64,000 nt of DNA from Thalassobacillus sp. CUG 92003 (GCF_013618635.1 NZ_JABLSJ010000002.1:124001-188000); one strand, 5' to 3'. Numbered from the stretch's first letter, positions 14,815 through 24,795 are shown. The notes: generated from the sequence alone by a model not told the origin. Program-made: numbers and translations.

Positions 14815-16266
14815 TTACGCGCGAGGGCGTTTATCGTTTAAATTTACCCCGATGAATTTCATGTCTGTCATGTCGTCAATCGCGTATTTAACGCCTTCCC
14901 GACCGATGCCGCTTTGCTTTACACCGCCGTAAGGATGGTTATCCTGGCGATAGGTCGAAATATCGTTGATCCAAACGCCGCCCATCTCCAGCTGGTCTGC
15001 TACACGAAGGGCACGGTTTATATCGTGTGTAAAGACGCCGGCTTGCAACCCGTATCTCGAATCATTGGCCATGGCCACGACTTCTGTCTCTGTTTCAAAA
15101 GGGACGACGGAGACGATGGGAGCAAACACTTCATCGGCGATGATTTTCATATTGTGATCAACGTTCGTCATAATGGTGGGAGAGAGCAGGGGGCCTTCTC
15201 GTTTTCCGCCGGATTTAATTGTGGCCCCTTTATCAACCGCATCCTCAATCCATTGTTTCGCTCGTTTGGCTTCGTCTTCGTCGATCATCGGACCGAATTG
15301 TGTCTTCTCATCAAGCGGGTCACCAATGACTAATGCTTCTGTTTTTCGAATGTACCCAGCCAGAAATGAGTCAAAGATGCTGTGATGCACATAGAGACGC
15401 TGAGCTGAGATGCAGACTTGTCCCGAAAATGCGAACGCGCCCTTGATCAAGTCATCGATGACGCGCTCCACTTGAATGTCTTCAAATAAAATATTAGGGG
15501 AGTTTGAGCCGAGTTCGAGCGTGACTTTTTTAAAGCCTGCTTCTTCCCGTATCTTTCGTCCCACAGGTAAACTTCCGGTAAACGTCACTTTATGAACATC
15601 TTTATGTTTCACTAGTGGACTTCCGATTTCTTCACCGCGTCCCATGAGTAGATTCAATGAGCCTTTAGGGAGCCCTGCTTCATGAAATAACATCGTGAGC
15701 CGGTGGGCAGACACGGGTGTTTTTTCTGCGGGTTTAAAAACGACCGTATTGCCTGCTGCGATTGCCGGTGCGATTTTATGCAACGATAAGTTCAGGGGAA
15801 AATTGAACGGTGTAATCGCTGCTACGACCCCAAGCGGTACATGTTTAACGAATCCGAGTCGATTTTCGCCTCCGTGCGCCGCATCCATCGGTATGACTTC
15901 TCCGCTGATATGTTTAGCGTGTTCAGCGGCAAAACGTATCACTTGGACGCCCCTGTCTACTTCTCCGCGACTGTATATTAGAGGTTTTCCGGCTTCGATT
16001 GAGATGATGCGTGCGAATTCGTCTTTACGCTCTGCTAATAAATCGGCTGCATTACGCAGGATGTCAGCGCGTTCATACGCGGGCATCGTTTTCATAGTAG
16101 AATGAAAGGTCGCATAACTGTATTGGATGGCTTCCTCCATATCTTCGACGGTTGCCAGGGCAATGTCTGCTACGTGGTCTTGATTATAGGGGTTGTAAAC
16201 AGCCATGGTTTCGCGGTGGTCTTCTTTATAATCGTGTCCATTGATAATTGATCCGATTCTCATCAT
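14815..16266 (-). CDS. Aldehyde dehydrogenase, NAD(P)-dependent
   Basis: A 483-residue ALDH-superfamily protein with ITPFNFPLNL substrate/cofactor segment, LELGSNSPN catalytic-glutamate motif and the active Cys in SGQVCISAQR; FAPIVSV near the C-terminus is also typical. It oxidises an aldehyde to the acid in the cytoplasm. The ATG at 16266 is 7 bp from AAGGA, while the GTG at 16272 is too close. The ribosome site overlaps the stop codon of the acetolactate-synthase-like gene, so the two are co-translated and probably work together. The substrate is unknown. A paralogue is encoded at 40950 in the ectoine operon. Confidence 0.93.
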   Translation of the reverse strand: MMRIGSIINGHDYKEDHRETMAVYNPYNQDHVADIALATVEDMEEAIQYSYATFHSTMKTMPAYERADILRNAADLLAERKDEFARIISIEAGKPLIYSRGEVDRGVQVIRFAAEHAKHISGEVIPMDAAHGGENRLGFVKHVPLGVVAAITPFNFPLNLSLHKIAPAIAAGNTVVFKPAEKTPVSAHRLTMLFHEAGLPKGSLNLLMGRGEEIGSPLVKHKDVHKVTFTGSLPVGRKIREEAGFKKVTLELGSNSPNILFEDIQVERVIDDLIKGAFAFSGQVCISAQRLYVHHSIFDSFLAGYIRKTEALVIGDPLDEKTQFGPMIDEDEAKRAKQWIEDAVDKGATIKSGGKREGPLLSPTIMTNVDHNMKIIADEVFAPIVSVVPFETETEVVAMANDSRYGLQAGVFTHDINRALRVADQLEMGGVWINDISTYRQDNHPYGGVKQSGIGREGVKYAIDDMTDMKFIGVNLNDKRPRA

Positions 16267-16276
16267 TTGCACGTCC

Positions 16277-17908
16277 TTAGCAGTCGATTTGACCTAATTT
16301 CTCAGTCAGTTTCATATTTTCGTCGTAGTCTACCGGGCAATCGATTAATATAGGTTTGTTCATTGCAATCGCTTGTTGTAAAGCTGGTTTCAACTCATCG
16401 GCTTTTTCTATCTGCATGGCTTCAAATCCGTATGATTGGGCTAATTTGATGAAGTCTGGGTTGCCGAAATCAATATAGGCAGGCCGCTGAAAATCGCGGA
16501 GCTGTTTCCATTCGATTAACCCATACCCGCCATCTCTCCAAAGCAGGATGATAATGGGAAGGTTTAAACGCACTGCCGTCTCAAGTTCTGCGCTCGTCAT
16601 TTGAAAGGCGCCGTCACCACACACGGCAACAACATTTCGTTCGGGGCAGACCATTTTCGCTGCAATAGCGCCAGGCACGGCCACTCCCATTGAAGCTAAT
16701 CCATTTGAAATTAAACATGTATTGGGATGGGTGGTGTGATACATGCGCGCCATCCACATCTTATGAGCTCCGACGTCCGAAATTACGATATCTTCATCGT
16801 GTAAGACGTTGCGTAAATCGGAAATGATTTTCTGAGGCTTAACCGGAAAGCCTTCATCATCAGCAGCTTCAGCTAGTTCGTTTAGCGCTTGTTTTCGAAT
16901 CGACTCTACCCATTCGAGCGGATTGTCTTTTGGCTGAATGATCGCGCTGAGTTCCTTCAGGTTTTCCTTAATATCACCCACGACGTTCAGAGCGACAGGA
17001 TAGTGAGAATCGGTTTCGGCATCGTCAGTATCAATGTGAAGAATGCGCGTGTTGCGATCCGGGTTCCAGTTCTCAGGGGGATACTCGGCCATATCAAAAC
17101 CGACCGCTAAAATTAAATCAGAGCTCTCGAACCCGCAGGTGATATAATCGTTTCCGCCAATCCCCGCCGTCAGTAAACTGAGGTCATCTTTCCACGACAA
17201 AGCTCCTTTTCCCATAAAGGAATGAACGACTGGAATACGAGCCTGCAGCGCAAAGGTTTGCAAGGCCTCGCTCGCTTTTCCGCGTGTGATGCCATTACCG
17301 GCGAGAATAATCGGTTGGTTCGCCTCTTTAATCAGCTGGACAGCTTGCTGGAGGATTGATTCATCGGCTTGCGGTAACGCGTGAGGACTGATTGGAAGTG
17401 GCTCTGCATCAATTTCCATCCCGGCCACGTCTTCGGGCAGATCGATGTGGGTGGCGCCAGGTTTTTCTTCACTGGCTACCTGATAAGCTTTTCGGACAAT
17501 CTCAGGCACGATACCAGGGGTTTTGACTTGGGCATTCCATTTTGTTACGGGTTTGTATAGTGAAATCAGGTCATAGTATTGGTGCGAAATTTTGTGCTGC
17601 CGGTTCAATCCTGCTTGTCCCGTGATTGCAATCAACGGGCATTGGTCCATATTCGCATTAGCCACACCGGTTACGAGGTTCGTGGCTCCAGGCCCCAACG
17701 TAGCTAAACACACACCCGGCTTGCCGGTTAACCGCCCGTAGGTGCCAGCCATGAAAGCTGCGCTCGTTTCGTGACGTGTCACGATAAATTCTATGGGTGA
17801 ATCGAGCAAGGCGTCCATTAGATCTAAATTTTCCTCACCGGGTACTCCGAATATATACTCAACGCCTTCATGTTCAAGACATTTAACGAGTAATTCCGCA
17901 ACTTTCAT
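16277..17908 (-). CDS. Thiamine-diphosphate enzyme of the acetolactate synthase large-subunit type
   Basis: This protein of about 543 residues has the three-domain TPP-enzyme layout: catalytic Glu in RHETSAAFMA, a central FAD/ADP-like domain, and the TPP motif starting GDGAFQM. It resembles AlsS-type acetolactate synthases, but no regulatory subunit (IlvH) gene accompanies it. Instead it is followed at once by an aldehyde dehydrogenase gene, so a catabolic carboligase or 2-oxo-acid decarboxylase role producing or consuming an aldehyde is possible. AAAGGA is 9 bp before the ATG at 17908; another in-frame ATG lies at 17914. The in-frame extension to 18013 has no ribosome site. Confidence 0.88.
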   Translation of the reverse strand: MKVAELLVKCLEHEGVEYIFGVPGEENLDLMDALLDSPIEFIVTRHETSAAFMAGTYGRLTGKPGVCLATLGPGATNLVTGVANANMDQCPLIAITGQAGLNRQHKISHQYYDLISLYKPVTKWNAQVKTPGIVPEIVRKAYQVASEEKPGATHIDLPEDVAGMEIDAEPLPISPHALPQADESILQQAVQLIKEANQPIILAGNGITRGKASEALQTFALQARIPVVHSFMGKGALSWKDDLSLLTAGIGGNDYITCGFESSDLILAVGFDMAEYPPENWNPDRNTRILHIDTDDAETDSHYPVALNVVGDIKENLKELSAIIQPKDNPLEWVESIRKQALNELAEAADDEGFPVKPQKIISDLRNVLHDEDIVISDVGAHKMWMARMYHTTHPNTCLISNGLASMGVAVPGAIAAKMVCPERNVVAVCGDGAFQMTSAELETAVRLNLPIIILLWRDGGYGLIEWKQLRDFQRPAYIDFGNPDFIKLAQSYGFEAMQIEKADELKPALQQAIAMNKPILIDCPVDYDENMKLTEKLGQIDC

Positions 17909-18117
17909 TTCCATCCATCCTTTATGCGAGTCATTTAGTCTATTTTGTGCCAGTTTCTGTATATTATGAGGCGCTCTATATAAAAAAGTGGTGGAATAGC
18001 GTATTTTTTCCAACCATTCAGAGCTATATCTTCAGTTTTCAATTTAACATTCGCTCTTGGCAGCTTCTTTGTTGTCAGCATTGGATAAGTTCCAGATACG
18101 GAAATGGGTTGCAATAA

Positions 18118-18169
18118 TTTAAAGTATTTACACCCTATTTAAATCCCTTTAATAATGTTTCTTTATAGT
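18118..18169 (+). promoter_or_regulatory. Probable PhoP boxes and -10 box of the alkaline phosphatase gene
   Basis: TTTAAA (18118), TTTACA (18127), TTTAAA (18138) and TTTAAT (18148) form a series at about 9-11-bp steps, like the TT(A/C/T)ACA direct repeats bound by Bacillus PhoP. TATAGT (18164-18169) follows as a -10 box. Phosphate-starvation induction is inferred. Confidence 0.5.
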
Positions 18170-18209
18170 GATAGATAGATCACCAAAACATGTTCGAAGG
18201 GAGAACGTG

Positions 18210-19760
18210 ATGTTCAAAAAGATTGCTGCAGTAGTAGTAATTTCGCTCTTAATGTTTATAGGTGCAACATTTGTTGTAGAAAAGGCACACGCAGGAGGGC
18301 ACGATAACGCTGAGGAAAAAGTCGAAAATGTGATCTATTTGATTCCTGATGGCTATTCTGCAGGGTATGCTACCAACTACAGATGGTACAAAGGAGAAGA
18401 TTCCGTATTTGACCCCTATCTTAAAGGGATGATGAAGACGTATTCGAAGGATTCCGAAGTAACTGATTCTGCTGCTGCCGGAACTGCTATGGCAACAGGA
18501 CAGAAAACCGATAATGGAATGGTTGGGGTAACACCTGATGGAAAAGAGTTAACGAGTATTCTGGATGCTTCCGAAGCAGCCGGGAAATCGTCAGGTCTTG
18601 TCGCTACATCTACGATCACTCACGCTACACCTGCCGTTTTCGGTTCAAGTGTTAAAGACCGTGATGATGAGTCAAAGATTGCTCCTCAATATCTTGAGAA
18701 CGGTGTTGATGTAATCCTGGGTGGAGGAAGGAAATTTTTTCTATCTGAATCAGAAGGTGGAACACAGGCAGAGGATAATCTCGTCAAAGTGGCTCAAAAT
18801 GAAGGCTATGCTTATGTAGAAGATAGAGCCCAACTCATGATGATGGACAACAGTGACAAGGTGTTGGGATTATTTGCAGAAGGGCCACTTTCCTCTGAAC
18901 TGGACAGGGAGGATACACAAGAACCTAGTCTTGAGGAAATGACGTCTTCTGCAATTGATACACTCTCCAAGGACGAAGACGGCTTCTTTCTTATGGTAGA
19001 AGGCAGTCAAATTGACTGGGCCGGTCACGCCCATGATGCTCCCTGGGCGATGAAAGATACTGAAGCATTTGAAATGGCAGCCAAAAAAGCGCTAGATTTC
19101 GCGAAAAAGGACAAGCATACATTAGTGGTCATAGCTGGTGACCATGAAACGGGTGGAATGACAGTCGGAGCAAACGGAGAATACGATGTAAAGACTGAGG
19201 TGTTGCAACGTGTAAGTGCTACTGGAGACTACATGGCCGCACAATTGGACGATGAGCAGTCTAATATCAAGAAAGTCGTCAAAGAATATACCGGCCTCGA
19301 TCTTAACGAAAAAGAAGTGGAGAAAATCCGTGCTTCCGAAAATCCGAATAACGCTATCAACGCTATTGTGAGCGACTATGCCCTCGTGGGGTGGACAAGT
19401 TCTGCTCATACAGGAGTTGATGTGCCTATTTATGCGTACGGCCCGTCTGCTGATGATTTTTCTGGTTTAGTTAATAACACGGATTTGCCCAAGAAGATGG
19501 CTGCAGCGATGGATATTGAGTTAACAACTGATTCCGCCAAACCCTCTTGGGAAGATCAGAATGAGAGAGAATACGCACTGCCTGCAGGGGACTGGGATCC
19601 CTTTAGTGTGGTAGATTTATTAAAATCTCACGGCTACAATTCCAGCTTGACTTTCCGCGGGAAAGTTGCTAACGATTATGATATCAATGACTATAAGGGA
19701 ACGGCTAAACAAAACATCTTTCTTCTTCAAGAATTGAAAGAAGAATTGAATCGTAACTAA
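18210..19760 (+). CDS. Secreted alkaline phosphatase (PhoA/PhoB family)
   Basis: A 516-residue precursor with an N-terminal signal peptide (basic MFKK, hydrophobic core, cleavage after AHA at about residue 28). The metal-binding and active-site motifs are clear: IPDGYS (D48), the nucleophile Ser87 in VTDSAAAGTAMATG, SQIDWAGHAHD and AGDHETGG. The C-terminal zinc-binding region contains WTSSAHTG. It hydrolyses phosphate monoesters outside the cell to supply Pi. The ATG at 18210 is 6 bp from AAGGGAG; the longer frame from 18168 overlaps the promoter. PhoP-like boxes upstream and a terminator downstream make it a single-gene unit. Confidence 0.95.
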   Translation: MFKKIAAVVVISLLMFIGATFVVEKAHAGGHDNAEEKVENVIYLIPDGYSAGYATNYRWYKGEDSVFDPYLKGMMKTYSKDSEVTDSAAAGTAMATGQKTDNGMVGVTPDGKELTSILDASEAAGKSSGLVATSTITHATPAVFGSSVKDRDDESKIAPQYLENGVDVILGGGRKFFLSESEGGTQAEDNLVKVAQNEGYAYVEDRAQLMMMDNSDKVLGLFAEGPLSSELDREDTQEPSLEEMTSSAIDTLSKDEDGFFLMVEGSQIDWAGHAHDAPWAMKDTEAFEMAAKKALDFAKKDKHTLVVIAGDHETGGMTVGANGEYDVKTEVLQRVSATGDYMAAQLDDEQSNIKKVVKEYTGLDLNEKEVEKIRASENPNNAINAIVSDYALVGWTSSAHTGVDVPIYAYGPSADDFSGLVNNTDLPKKMAAAMDIELTTDSAKPSWEDQNEREYALPAGDWDPFSVVDLLKSHGYNSSLTFRGKVANDYDINDYKGTAKQNIFLLQELKEELNRN

Positions 19761-19766
19761 ATTTTT

Positions 19767-19805
19767 CGGACAATGAGTGGAACCTGCTCATTGTCCGTTT
19801 TTTTT
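19767..19805 (+). terminator. Terminator after alkaline phosphatase
   Basis: Stem CGGACAATGAG (19767-19777) / CTCATTGTCCG (19787-19797), 11 bp, followed by eight T residues. Confidence 0.93.
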
Positions 19806-19913
19806 GTTCTACACTTGAATAACGCTTTTATAATCAATCACCAAGACCGTTTAATTGAGATGCTAAAACGTAATGTTATGACGCAATTTTCCATCTTTCT
19901 GTAAGATTAATTA

Positions 19914-19927
19914 TGAAAGCGTTATCT
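19914..19927 (+). promoter_or_regulatory. cre-like CcpA site before the acyl-CoA operon
   Basis: TGAAAGCGTTATCT with the preceding A fits WTGNAANCGNWNNCW at every position. It lies about 90 bp before the first gene of the acyl-CoA operon, consistent with repression when glucose is present. Confidence 0.6.
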
Positions 19928-20015
19928 TTTTTTGCAGGAAAATGAATGGGAAATCGAGAATAGACATAAACGAAAGAATTTTCTGAAATTCGTTTAAGTT
20001 GCAAGGAGGAGGCCG

Positions 20016-21164
20016 ATGAAAGCGTCCTATATCAAAGAGGAACATGAGATGTTGCGGGGGTCATTACGTAAATTTCTCGAAAAAGAAGCGTTTCCCTATT
20101 TTGAGCAATGGGAGCAGAATGAAGAAATTCCACGTTCATTTTGGCAGAAGCTTGGTGAGCAGGTTTTTTTGTGTCCATGGTTATCAGAAAAATACGGAGG
20201 AGTCGGAGCAGACTTCGGTTATTCGGTAGTCTTGAACGAAGAGCTGGAAAGGGTTGGCACAGGGCTCATTGGCATTGGGCTACATAACGATATCGTGGTC
20301 CCATATATCGATACTTATGGTACAGAGGAGCAAAAGCAGAAGTGGCTGCCTGGGTGTGCGACGGGAGACTTGATTACGGCAATTGCCATGACAGAACCCG
20401 GCGCAGGTTCAGATTTGGCTGCCATTAAGACAACAGCCATAAAAGAGGGTGATCATTATATTTTAAATGGAGAAAAAACATTTATTACGAACGGGATTCA
20501 TGCTGATTTAGTTTTGGTTGTGTGTAAAACCAATCCCAAAGCGCACCCCCCTCATAAAGGGATCAGCCTGCTGATGGTGGAGCGGGATACGCCAGGGTTT
20601 CAACGGGGAAACAAGCTGGACAAAGTAGGATTGCACAGCCAGGATACAGCAGAATTGATTTTCCAGGATGCCAAGGTGCCCGCAGCCAATTTACTAGGAG
20701 ACCCGGGGCAGGGGTTCTATTATTTAATGGAACATTTGCAACAAGAGCGGTTGATCGTTGGAATAAGCGGGATAGCAGCGGCTGAACGCATGCTTGAGAT
20801 TACCATCCAGTATGTTAATGAGCGTCATGCGTTTGGCCAGGCTATCGCATCATTTCAAAACACGCAGTTCACTCTGGCAGAACAGCAAACCGAAGTGGAA
20901 ATCGGCCGTGTGTTTCTTGACCGTGTCATTGCGGCTCATATGAACGGAGAGGACGTCGTAAAAGAGGTGTCCATGGCAAAATGGTGGATTACCGAACTGA
21001 CGAAAAAAACAGCCTCGGCCTGTATGCAGCTCCACGGTGGATACGGCTATATGGAGGAATATGAAATGGCCAGACGATACCGGGATGCGCCCGTTGCCGC
21101 TATATATGCCGGTTCAAATGAGATTATGAAAACTATCATTGCCAAAAAGATGGGCTTAGCCTAA
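20016..21164 (+). CDS. Acyl-CoA dehydrogenase
   Basis: A 382-residue flavoprotein with AMTEPGAGSDLA (FAD/substrate loop), GEKTFITNG, and the C-terminal family signature QLHGGYGYMEEYE...YAGSNEIMK. The family introduces the trans-2 double bond into acyl-CoA and passes electrons to ETF. The catalytic base is expected in the YAGSNE region, but the residue there is not Glu, which hints at the isovaleryl/long-chain type with Glu elsewhere. It is the first gene of a four-gene operon with thiolase, SDR and acyl-CoA ligase. Ribosome site AAGGAGGAGG. Chain-length preference is not readable. Confidence 0.93.
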   Translation: MKASYIKEEHEMLRGSLRKFLEKEAFPYFEQWEQNEEIPRSFWQKLGEQVFLCPWLSEKYGGVGADFGYSVVLNEELERVGTGLIGIGLHNDIVVPYIDTYGTEEQKQKWLPGCATGDLITAIAMTEPGAGSDLAAIKTTAIKEGDHYILNGEKTFITNGIHADLVLVVCKTNPKAHPPHKGISLLMVERDTPGFQRGNKLDKVGLHSQDTAELIFQDAKVPAANLLGDPGQGFYYLMEHLQQERLIVGISGIAAAERMLEITIQYVNERHAFGQAIASFQNTQFTLAEQQTEVEIGRVFLDRVIAAHMNGEDVVKEVSMAKWWITELTKKTASACMQLHGGYGYMEEYEMARRYRDAPVAAIYAGSNEIMKTIIAKKMGLA

Positions 21165-21193
21165 ACAGGCGGTATTTTTAGGAGGGAAAGAAT

Positions 21194-22348
21194 ATGCGTG
21201 AAGTTGTGATTGTGGATGCGTTACGAACACCAGTAGGGAGAAGGAAAGGCTGGCTCAGTCAGCGGCGCCCTGATGAATTATTAGCAGACGTTTTAGCGGA
21301 ATTGGTCGAGCGGGCAGGTCTGGATCCGTCTCAAATTGATGATGTGATCGCAGGCTGTGTGTCCCAAGTAGGTGAACAGGCGGGAGACGTAGCCCGGATT
21401 GCTGCCTTGATTGCAGGGCTTCCGATTGAAGTGCCCGGGGTCACCTTAGACCGTCAGTGTGGCTCCAGCCAACAGGCTGTCCATTTTGGCGCTCAAGCGA
21501 TCGCAAGTGGAGATATGGATACGGTCATCGCATGCGGGGTAGAAAACATGTCCCGAGTGCCGATGTTTTCGAATATGCAAGGAGCGGCTTACAGTGACAA
21601 GCTAACGGAGCGTTATGAAATGATCAATCAAGGCCTATCGGCAGAACGGATTGCCAAGCATACCGGATTTTCCAGACAAGAACTTGATCAATTCGCTGTG
21701 GAAAGCCACGAAAAAGCGATAGCTGCCAGTAATGAAGGGCGTTTTGCCAAAGAAATCATGCCGGTTGAAGGGACGAATGAAGAGGGTGATCGTTTTGTAG
21801 TGGAGAAAGATCAAGGGCCGCGGCCAGGCACTACATTAGCGACTCTGGCCGAATTGAAGCCCGCTTTTCAGGAAGATGGACGCATAACGGCAGGGAATGC
21901 AAGCCAGATCAGTGATGGAGCCTCCGCTCTTTTGCTCATGTCGCGTGAAAAAGCAGATGCGCTCGGTCTGAAACCGCGCTTTCGTATCATTGCCCGCTCC
22001 GTGGTAGGCTCTGATCCTACTTTTATGCTGACCGGCCCGGTTCCTGCTACGCATAAGGTGTTACAAAAATCCGGGCTTCGTTTAAATGAGATTGATTTGT
22101 TTGAAGTCAATGAAGCATTTGCCTCTGTCCCGTTGTATTGGCTGAAAGAAACGGGGGCTGATCGTGCGAAATTGAATGTGAACGGCGGAGCGATCGCGCT
22201 TGGCCATCCGTTAGGAGCAACTGGGACCAAGTTGATGACGACCCTAGTCCATGAATTGGAACGCTCAGGTCAGCGTTATGGTCTGCAAGCTGTGTGTGAA
22301 GGCATGGGGATGGCTAATGCTACGATTATTGAACGGTTGGAGGGATAA
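21194..22348 (+). CDS. Acetyl-CoA acyltransferase (thiolase)
   Basis: This 384-residue thiolase has the nucleophilic Cys in [12 protein letters not shown] (about residue 91), the His motif NEAFA followed by [14 protein letters not shown], and the second catalytic Cys in [11 protein letters not shown]. It cleaves 3-oxoacyl-CoA with CoA or condenses acetyl-CoA units. In this operon degradation is the likely direction. It starts 29 bp after the dehydrogenase gene, with an AGGAGGG ribosome site. Confidence 0.94.
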   Translation: MREVVIVDALRTPVGRRKGWLSQRRPDELLADVLAELVERAGLDPSQIDDVIAGCVSQVGEQAGDVARIAALIAGLPIEVPGVTLDRQCGSSQQAVHFGAQAIASGDMDTVIACGVENMSRVPMFSNMQGAAYSDKLTERYEMINQGLSAERIAKHTGFSRQELDQFAVESHEKAIAASNEGRFAKEIMPVEGTNEEGDRFVVEKDQGPRPGTTLATLAELKPAFQEDGRITAGNASQISDGASALLLMSREKADALGLKPRFRIIARSVVGSDPTFMLTGPVPATHKVLQKSGLRLNEIDLFEVNEAFASVPLYWLKETGADRAKLNVNGGAIALGHPLGATGTKLMTTLVHELERSGQRYGLQAVCEGMGMANATIIERLEG

Positions 22349-22350
22349 AG

Positions 22351-23118
22351 ATGACAGGAGAAGATGTGATTGCGGTTGTCACAGGCGGAGCTTCAGGACT
22401 GGGCGAAGCGACGGTTAGACAGATCCTGCAATCAGGCGGTCGCGCTGTCATTGCCGATCGCAACCGAACAGATGGAGAACAGCTGGCCGACGAACTCGGT
22501 GATCACTGCCTGTTTCATGAAGTGGATGTGACCTCGGAGGCGGATGTCACTGCTGTACTTGATCGGTGTGAGCAGCAATTCGGATCTGTCACGGCTGTTG
22601 TGAACTGTGCCGGGATCGTCATTGCTGAAAAAGCATTGGGGAAAGAAGGTCCGCATGATCTGACTTCATTTTCAAACGTGATTGAAGTGAACTTAATTGG
22701 CACATTCAATGTCATCCGTTTGGCGGGAGACAGAATGAAAAATAATCAGCCGAATGAAGCCGGCGAGCGGGGTGTTATGATCAATACCGCTTCTATTGCG
22801 GCATTTGAGGGTCAAATAGGGCAGGCAGCTTATAGCGCATCAAAAGGGGGCGTTGCGAGTCTGACTTTGCCGCTTGCCAGGGAATATGCGCGTTACGGAA
22901 TTCGCATCATGACGATTGCCCCGGGCTTATTTGAAACGCCGATGTTTAATACACTGCCCGAATCAGCACGCGATGCGCTTGGGAGCACGACACCATTTCC
23001 AAGCCGGCTCGGTCAGCCCGGTGAATATGGTCAGCTTGTCCGCAGCATTATGGAAAACCCGATGTTGAACGGGGAGGTGATTCGGCTCGACGGTGCGATT
23101 CGAATGCAGCCGAAATAG
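22351..23118 (+). CDS. Short-chain dehydrogenase, type II 3-hydroxyacyl-CoA dehydrogenase-like
   Basis: A 255-residue Rossmann-fold SDR with the NAD-binding GGASGLGEA, catalytic Ser in [14 protein letters not shown] (Tyr/Lys), and the PGLFETPMF loop. It resembles the HSD17B10 group, which oxidises 3-hydroxyacyl-CoA, including branched 2-methyl forms. This role fits between thiolase and acyl-CoA dehydrogenase. The gene starts 2 bp after the thiolase stop, with its ribosome site inside the thiolase gene. No enoyl-CoA hydratase gene is in the operon. Confidence 0.9.
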   Translation: MTGEDVIAVVTGGASGLGEATVRQILQSGGRAVIADRNRTDGEQLADELGDHCLFHEVDVTSEADVTAVLDRCEQQFGSVTAVVNCAGIVIAEKALGKEGPHDLTSFSNVIEVNLIGTFNVIRLAGDRMKNNQPNEAGERGVMINTASIAAFEGQIGQAAYSASKGGVASLTLPLAREYARYGIRIMTIAPGLFETPMFNTLPESARDALGSTTPFPSRLGQPGEYGQLVRSIMENPMLNGEVIRLDGAIRMQPK

Positions 23119-23165
23119 CCGCTGTTTTTGTCTGAATGCCTAGCAAAAAATGAGGAGGGACTTGT

Positions 23166-24716
23166 ATGGGACCGACGTTAAAAAGCATGTTTGAACAGAC
23201 GGCAGCCAAGTATCCAAACAAGGAAGCATTGGTTGATTTGCGATTGAAAAAGCGTTGGAATTATGCGGAATGGGAGCAGGAGGTGAATCGGCTCGCTCAT
23301 ACATTGAGGCGTGCAGGTGTCAGCAAAGGTGATAAAGTATCGACTGTATTATTCAACACGTCGGAGTTCGCTACGGCTTTATTCGCCTGTACCAAGATCG
23401 GCGCCATTTTCAATCCGATTAATTTCCGGTTGATGGCCAATGAGATCGAGTTCATCCTTAACGACGCCGAACCGAAAATTGTGTTGTTCGAAGAAATGAC
23501 GGCTGCACAGATAAAACCGATAGCTGGCTCTTTGAAAGGAATAGAATTTTGGTCAATCGATCAGTACGATCTTGATTTTGCATTGAATTATTATGAACAG
23601 CTGGAAGGGGCTGATCATGATGATCCTGATTGTGACGTGGAGGAAGATGATATCTATGCGGTCATGTACACCTCCGGCACGACAGGGCAGCCCAAGGGTG
23701 TTCTCCATACTCACCGAGACATGATGGACCAGGCATTGATCATGGGCACGGTCTTGCAGATTACGGAGCATGATCGCGGGCTCTCAACGGCCCCCATGTT
23801 TCATTGTGCGGAACTGCATTGCGCCTTTTTTCCGCGGGTCTTAATGGGAGGAAGCAATGTGGTTGTCCACCATTTTGAACCGCAAACTGTTCTTAAGGCG
23901 GTAGCAGACGAAGACATTACGACTTTATTTGCTGCGCCAACCATGTGGAATATGCTTATACAAGAGGACTTGTCGCAGTTCAATTTCCCATCACTGCGTC
24001 AAGGCTTATATGGCGGGGCGCCGATGGCTCCTGCACTCGTCAATAAGCTGCATGAAGCACTCGGCATACGACTCGTCCAAGCATACGGGATGACAGAAAT
24101 GGGACCGGCCATAACCGTTTTGTTAGAAGATGAACAACTGGATAAAGCCGGAGCTGCCGGACGTCAGCTGCTCAACCATGAAGTGCGCGTTGTACGGACG
24201 GCGGAAGAAGGTCAGACGGAGCCGGATGATAGGTGTGATCCGGGTGAGTTAGGAGAAATCATTGTGAAAGGACCCAGCATGATGCCGGGTTACTATAACC
24301 GCCCTGATGCGACGGCTGAAGTCCTTTATAAAGGCTGGTACTATTCTGGTGATATCGGCAGCTATGATGAAGATGGTTATCTGTGGGTAAGCGATCGAGT
24401 CAAAGATATGATCATTTCAGGCGGTGAAAATATTTATTCACGAGAAGTGGAGGATGTTTTGTTTGATCATCCAAAAGTATTGGATGCGGCCGTGATCGGA
24501 GAGCCGGATGAAATGTGGGGCGAACGCGTGGCCGCTGTCATCGTGAAAAAGGATGATAGTTTGACGGAAGAAGATTTGGAGACATTCTGTACATCAAATG
24601 ATCGTCTGGCCCGTTATAAACGCCCGCGCCGTTATGAGTTTGTCGCCGAACTCCCTCGTAATGCCAGCGGCAAACTACAAAAATTCAAGTTAAGAGAACA
24701 AGCTAAGGAAGTGTAA
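23166..24716 (+). CDS. Acyl-CoA synthetase (class I adenylate-forming, FadD-like)
   Basis: A 516-residue ligase with the P-loop-like AMP motif MYTSGTTGQPKG (about residues 168-179), YGMTEMGP, the YYSGDIGSYDEDGYL hinge region and the C-terminal catalytic Lys in ASGKLQKFKLR. It activates a carboxylic acid to acyl-AMP and then acyl-CoA, feeding the dehydrogenase of the same operon. The substrate may be a medium-chain or branched fatty acid. The gene is followed by a terminator shared with the chemoreceptor gene. Confidence 0.93.
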   Translation: MGPTLKSMFEQTAAKYPNKEALVDLRLKKRWNYAEWEQEVNRLAHTLRRAGVSKGDKVSTVLFNTSEFATALFACTKIGAIFNPINFRLMANEIEFILNDAEPKIVLFEEMTAAQIKPIAGSLKGIEFWSIDQYDLDFALNYYEQLEGADHDDPDCDVEEDDIYAVMYTSGTTGQPKGVLHTHRDMMDQALIMGTVLQITEHDRGLSTAPMFHCAELHCAFFPRVLMGGSNVVVHHFEPQTVLKAVADEDITTLFAAPTMWNMLIQEDLSQFNFPSLRQGLYGGAPMAPALVNKLHEALGIRLVQAYGMTEMGPAITVLLEDEQLDKAGAAGRQLLNHEVRVVRTAEEGQTEPDDRCDPGELGEIIVKGPSMMPGYYNRPDATAEVLYKGWYYSGDIGSYDEDGYLWVSDRVKDMIISGGENIYSREVEDVLFDHPKVLDAAVIGEPDEMWGERVAAVIVKKDDSLTEEDLETFCTSNDRLARYKRPRRYEFVAELPRNASGKLQKFKLREQAKEV

Positions 24717-24752
24717 AACAGCCTCCAAAATGGAACAAGCCTGCTCATAGAA

Positions 24753-24790
24753 ATCCCCAGCTCACGCGTAATGTGGGCTGGGGATGTTGT
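24753..24790. terminator. Shared terminator of the acyl-CoA operon and the chemoreceptor gene
   Basis: ATCCCCAGC (24753-24761) with CTCAC pairs imperfectly with GTGGGCTGGGGAT (24773-24785) to form a GC-rich stem between convergent genes. Confidence 0.75.
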
Positions 24791-24795
24791 TAGCG

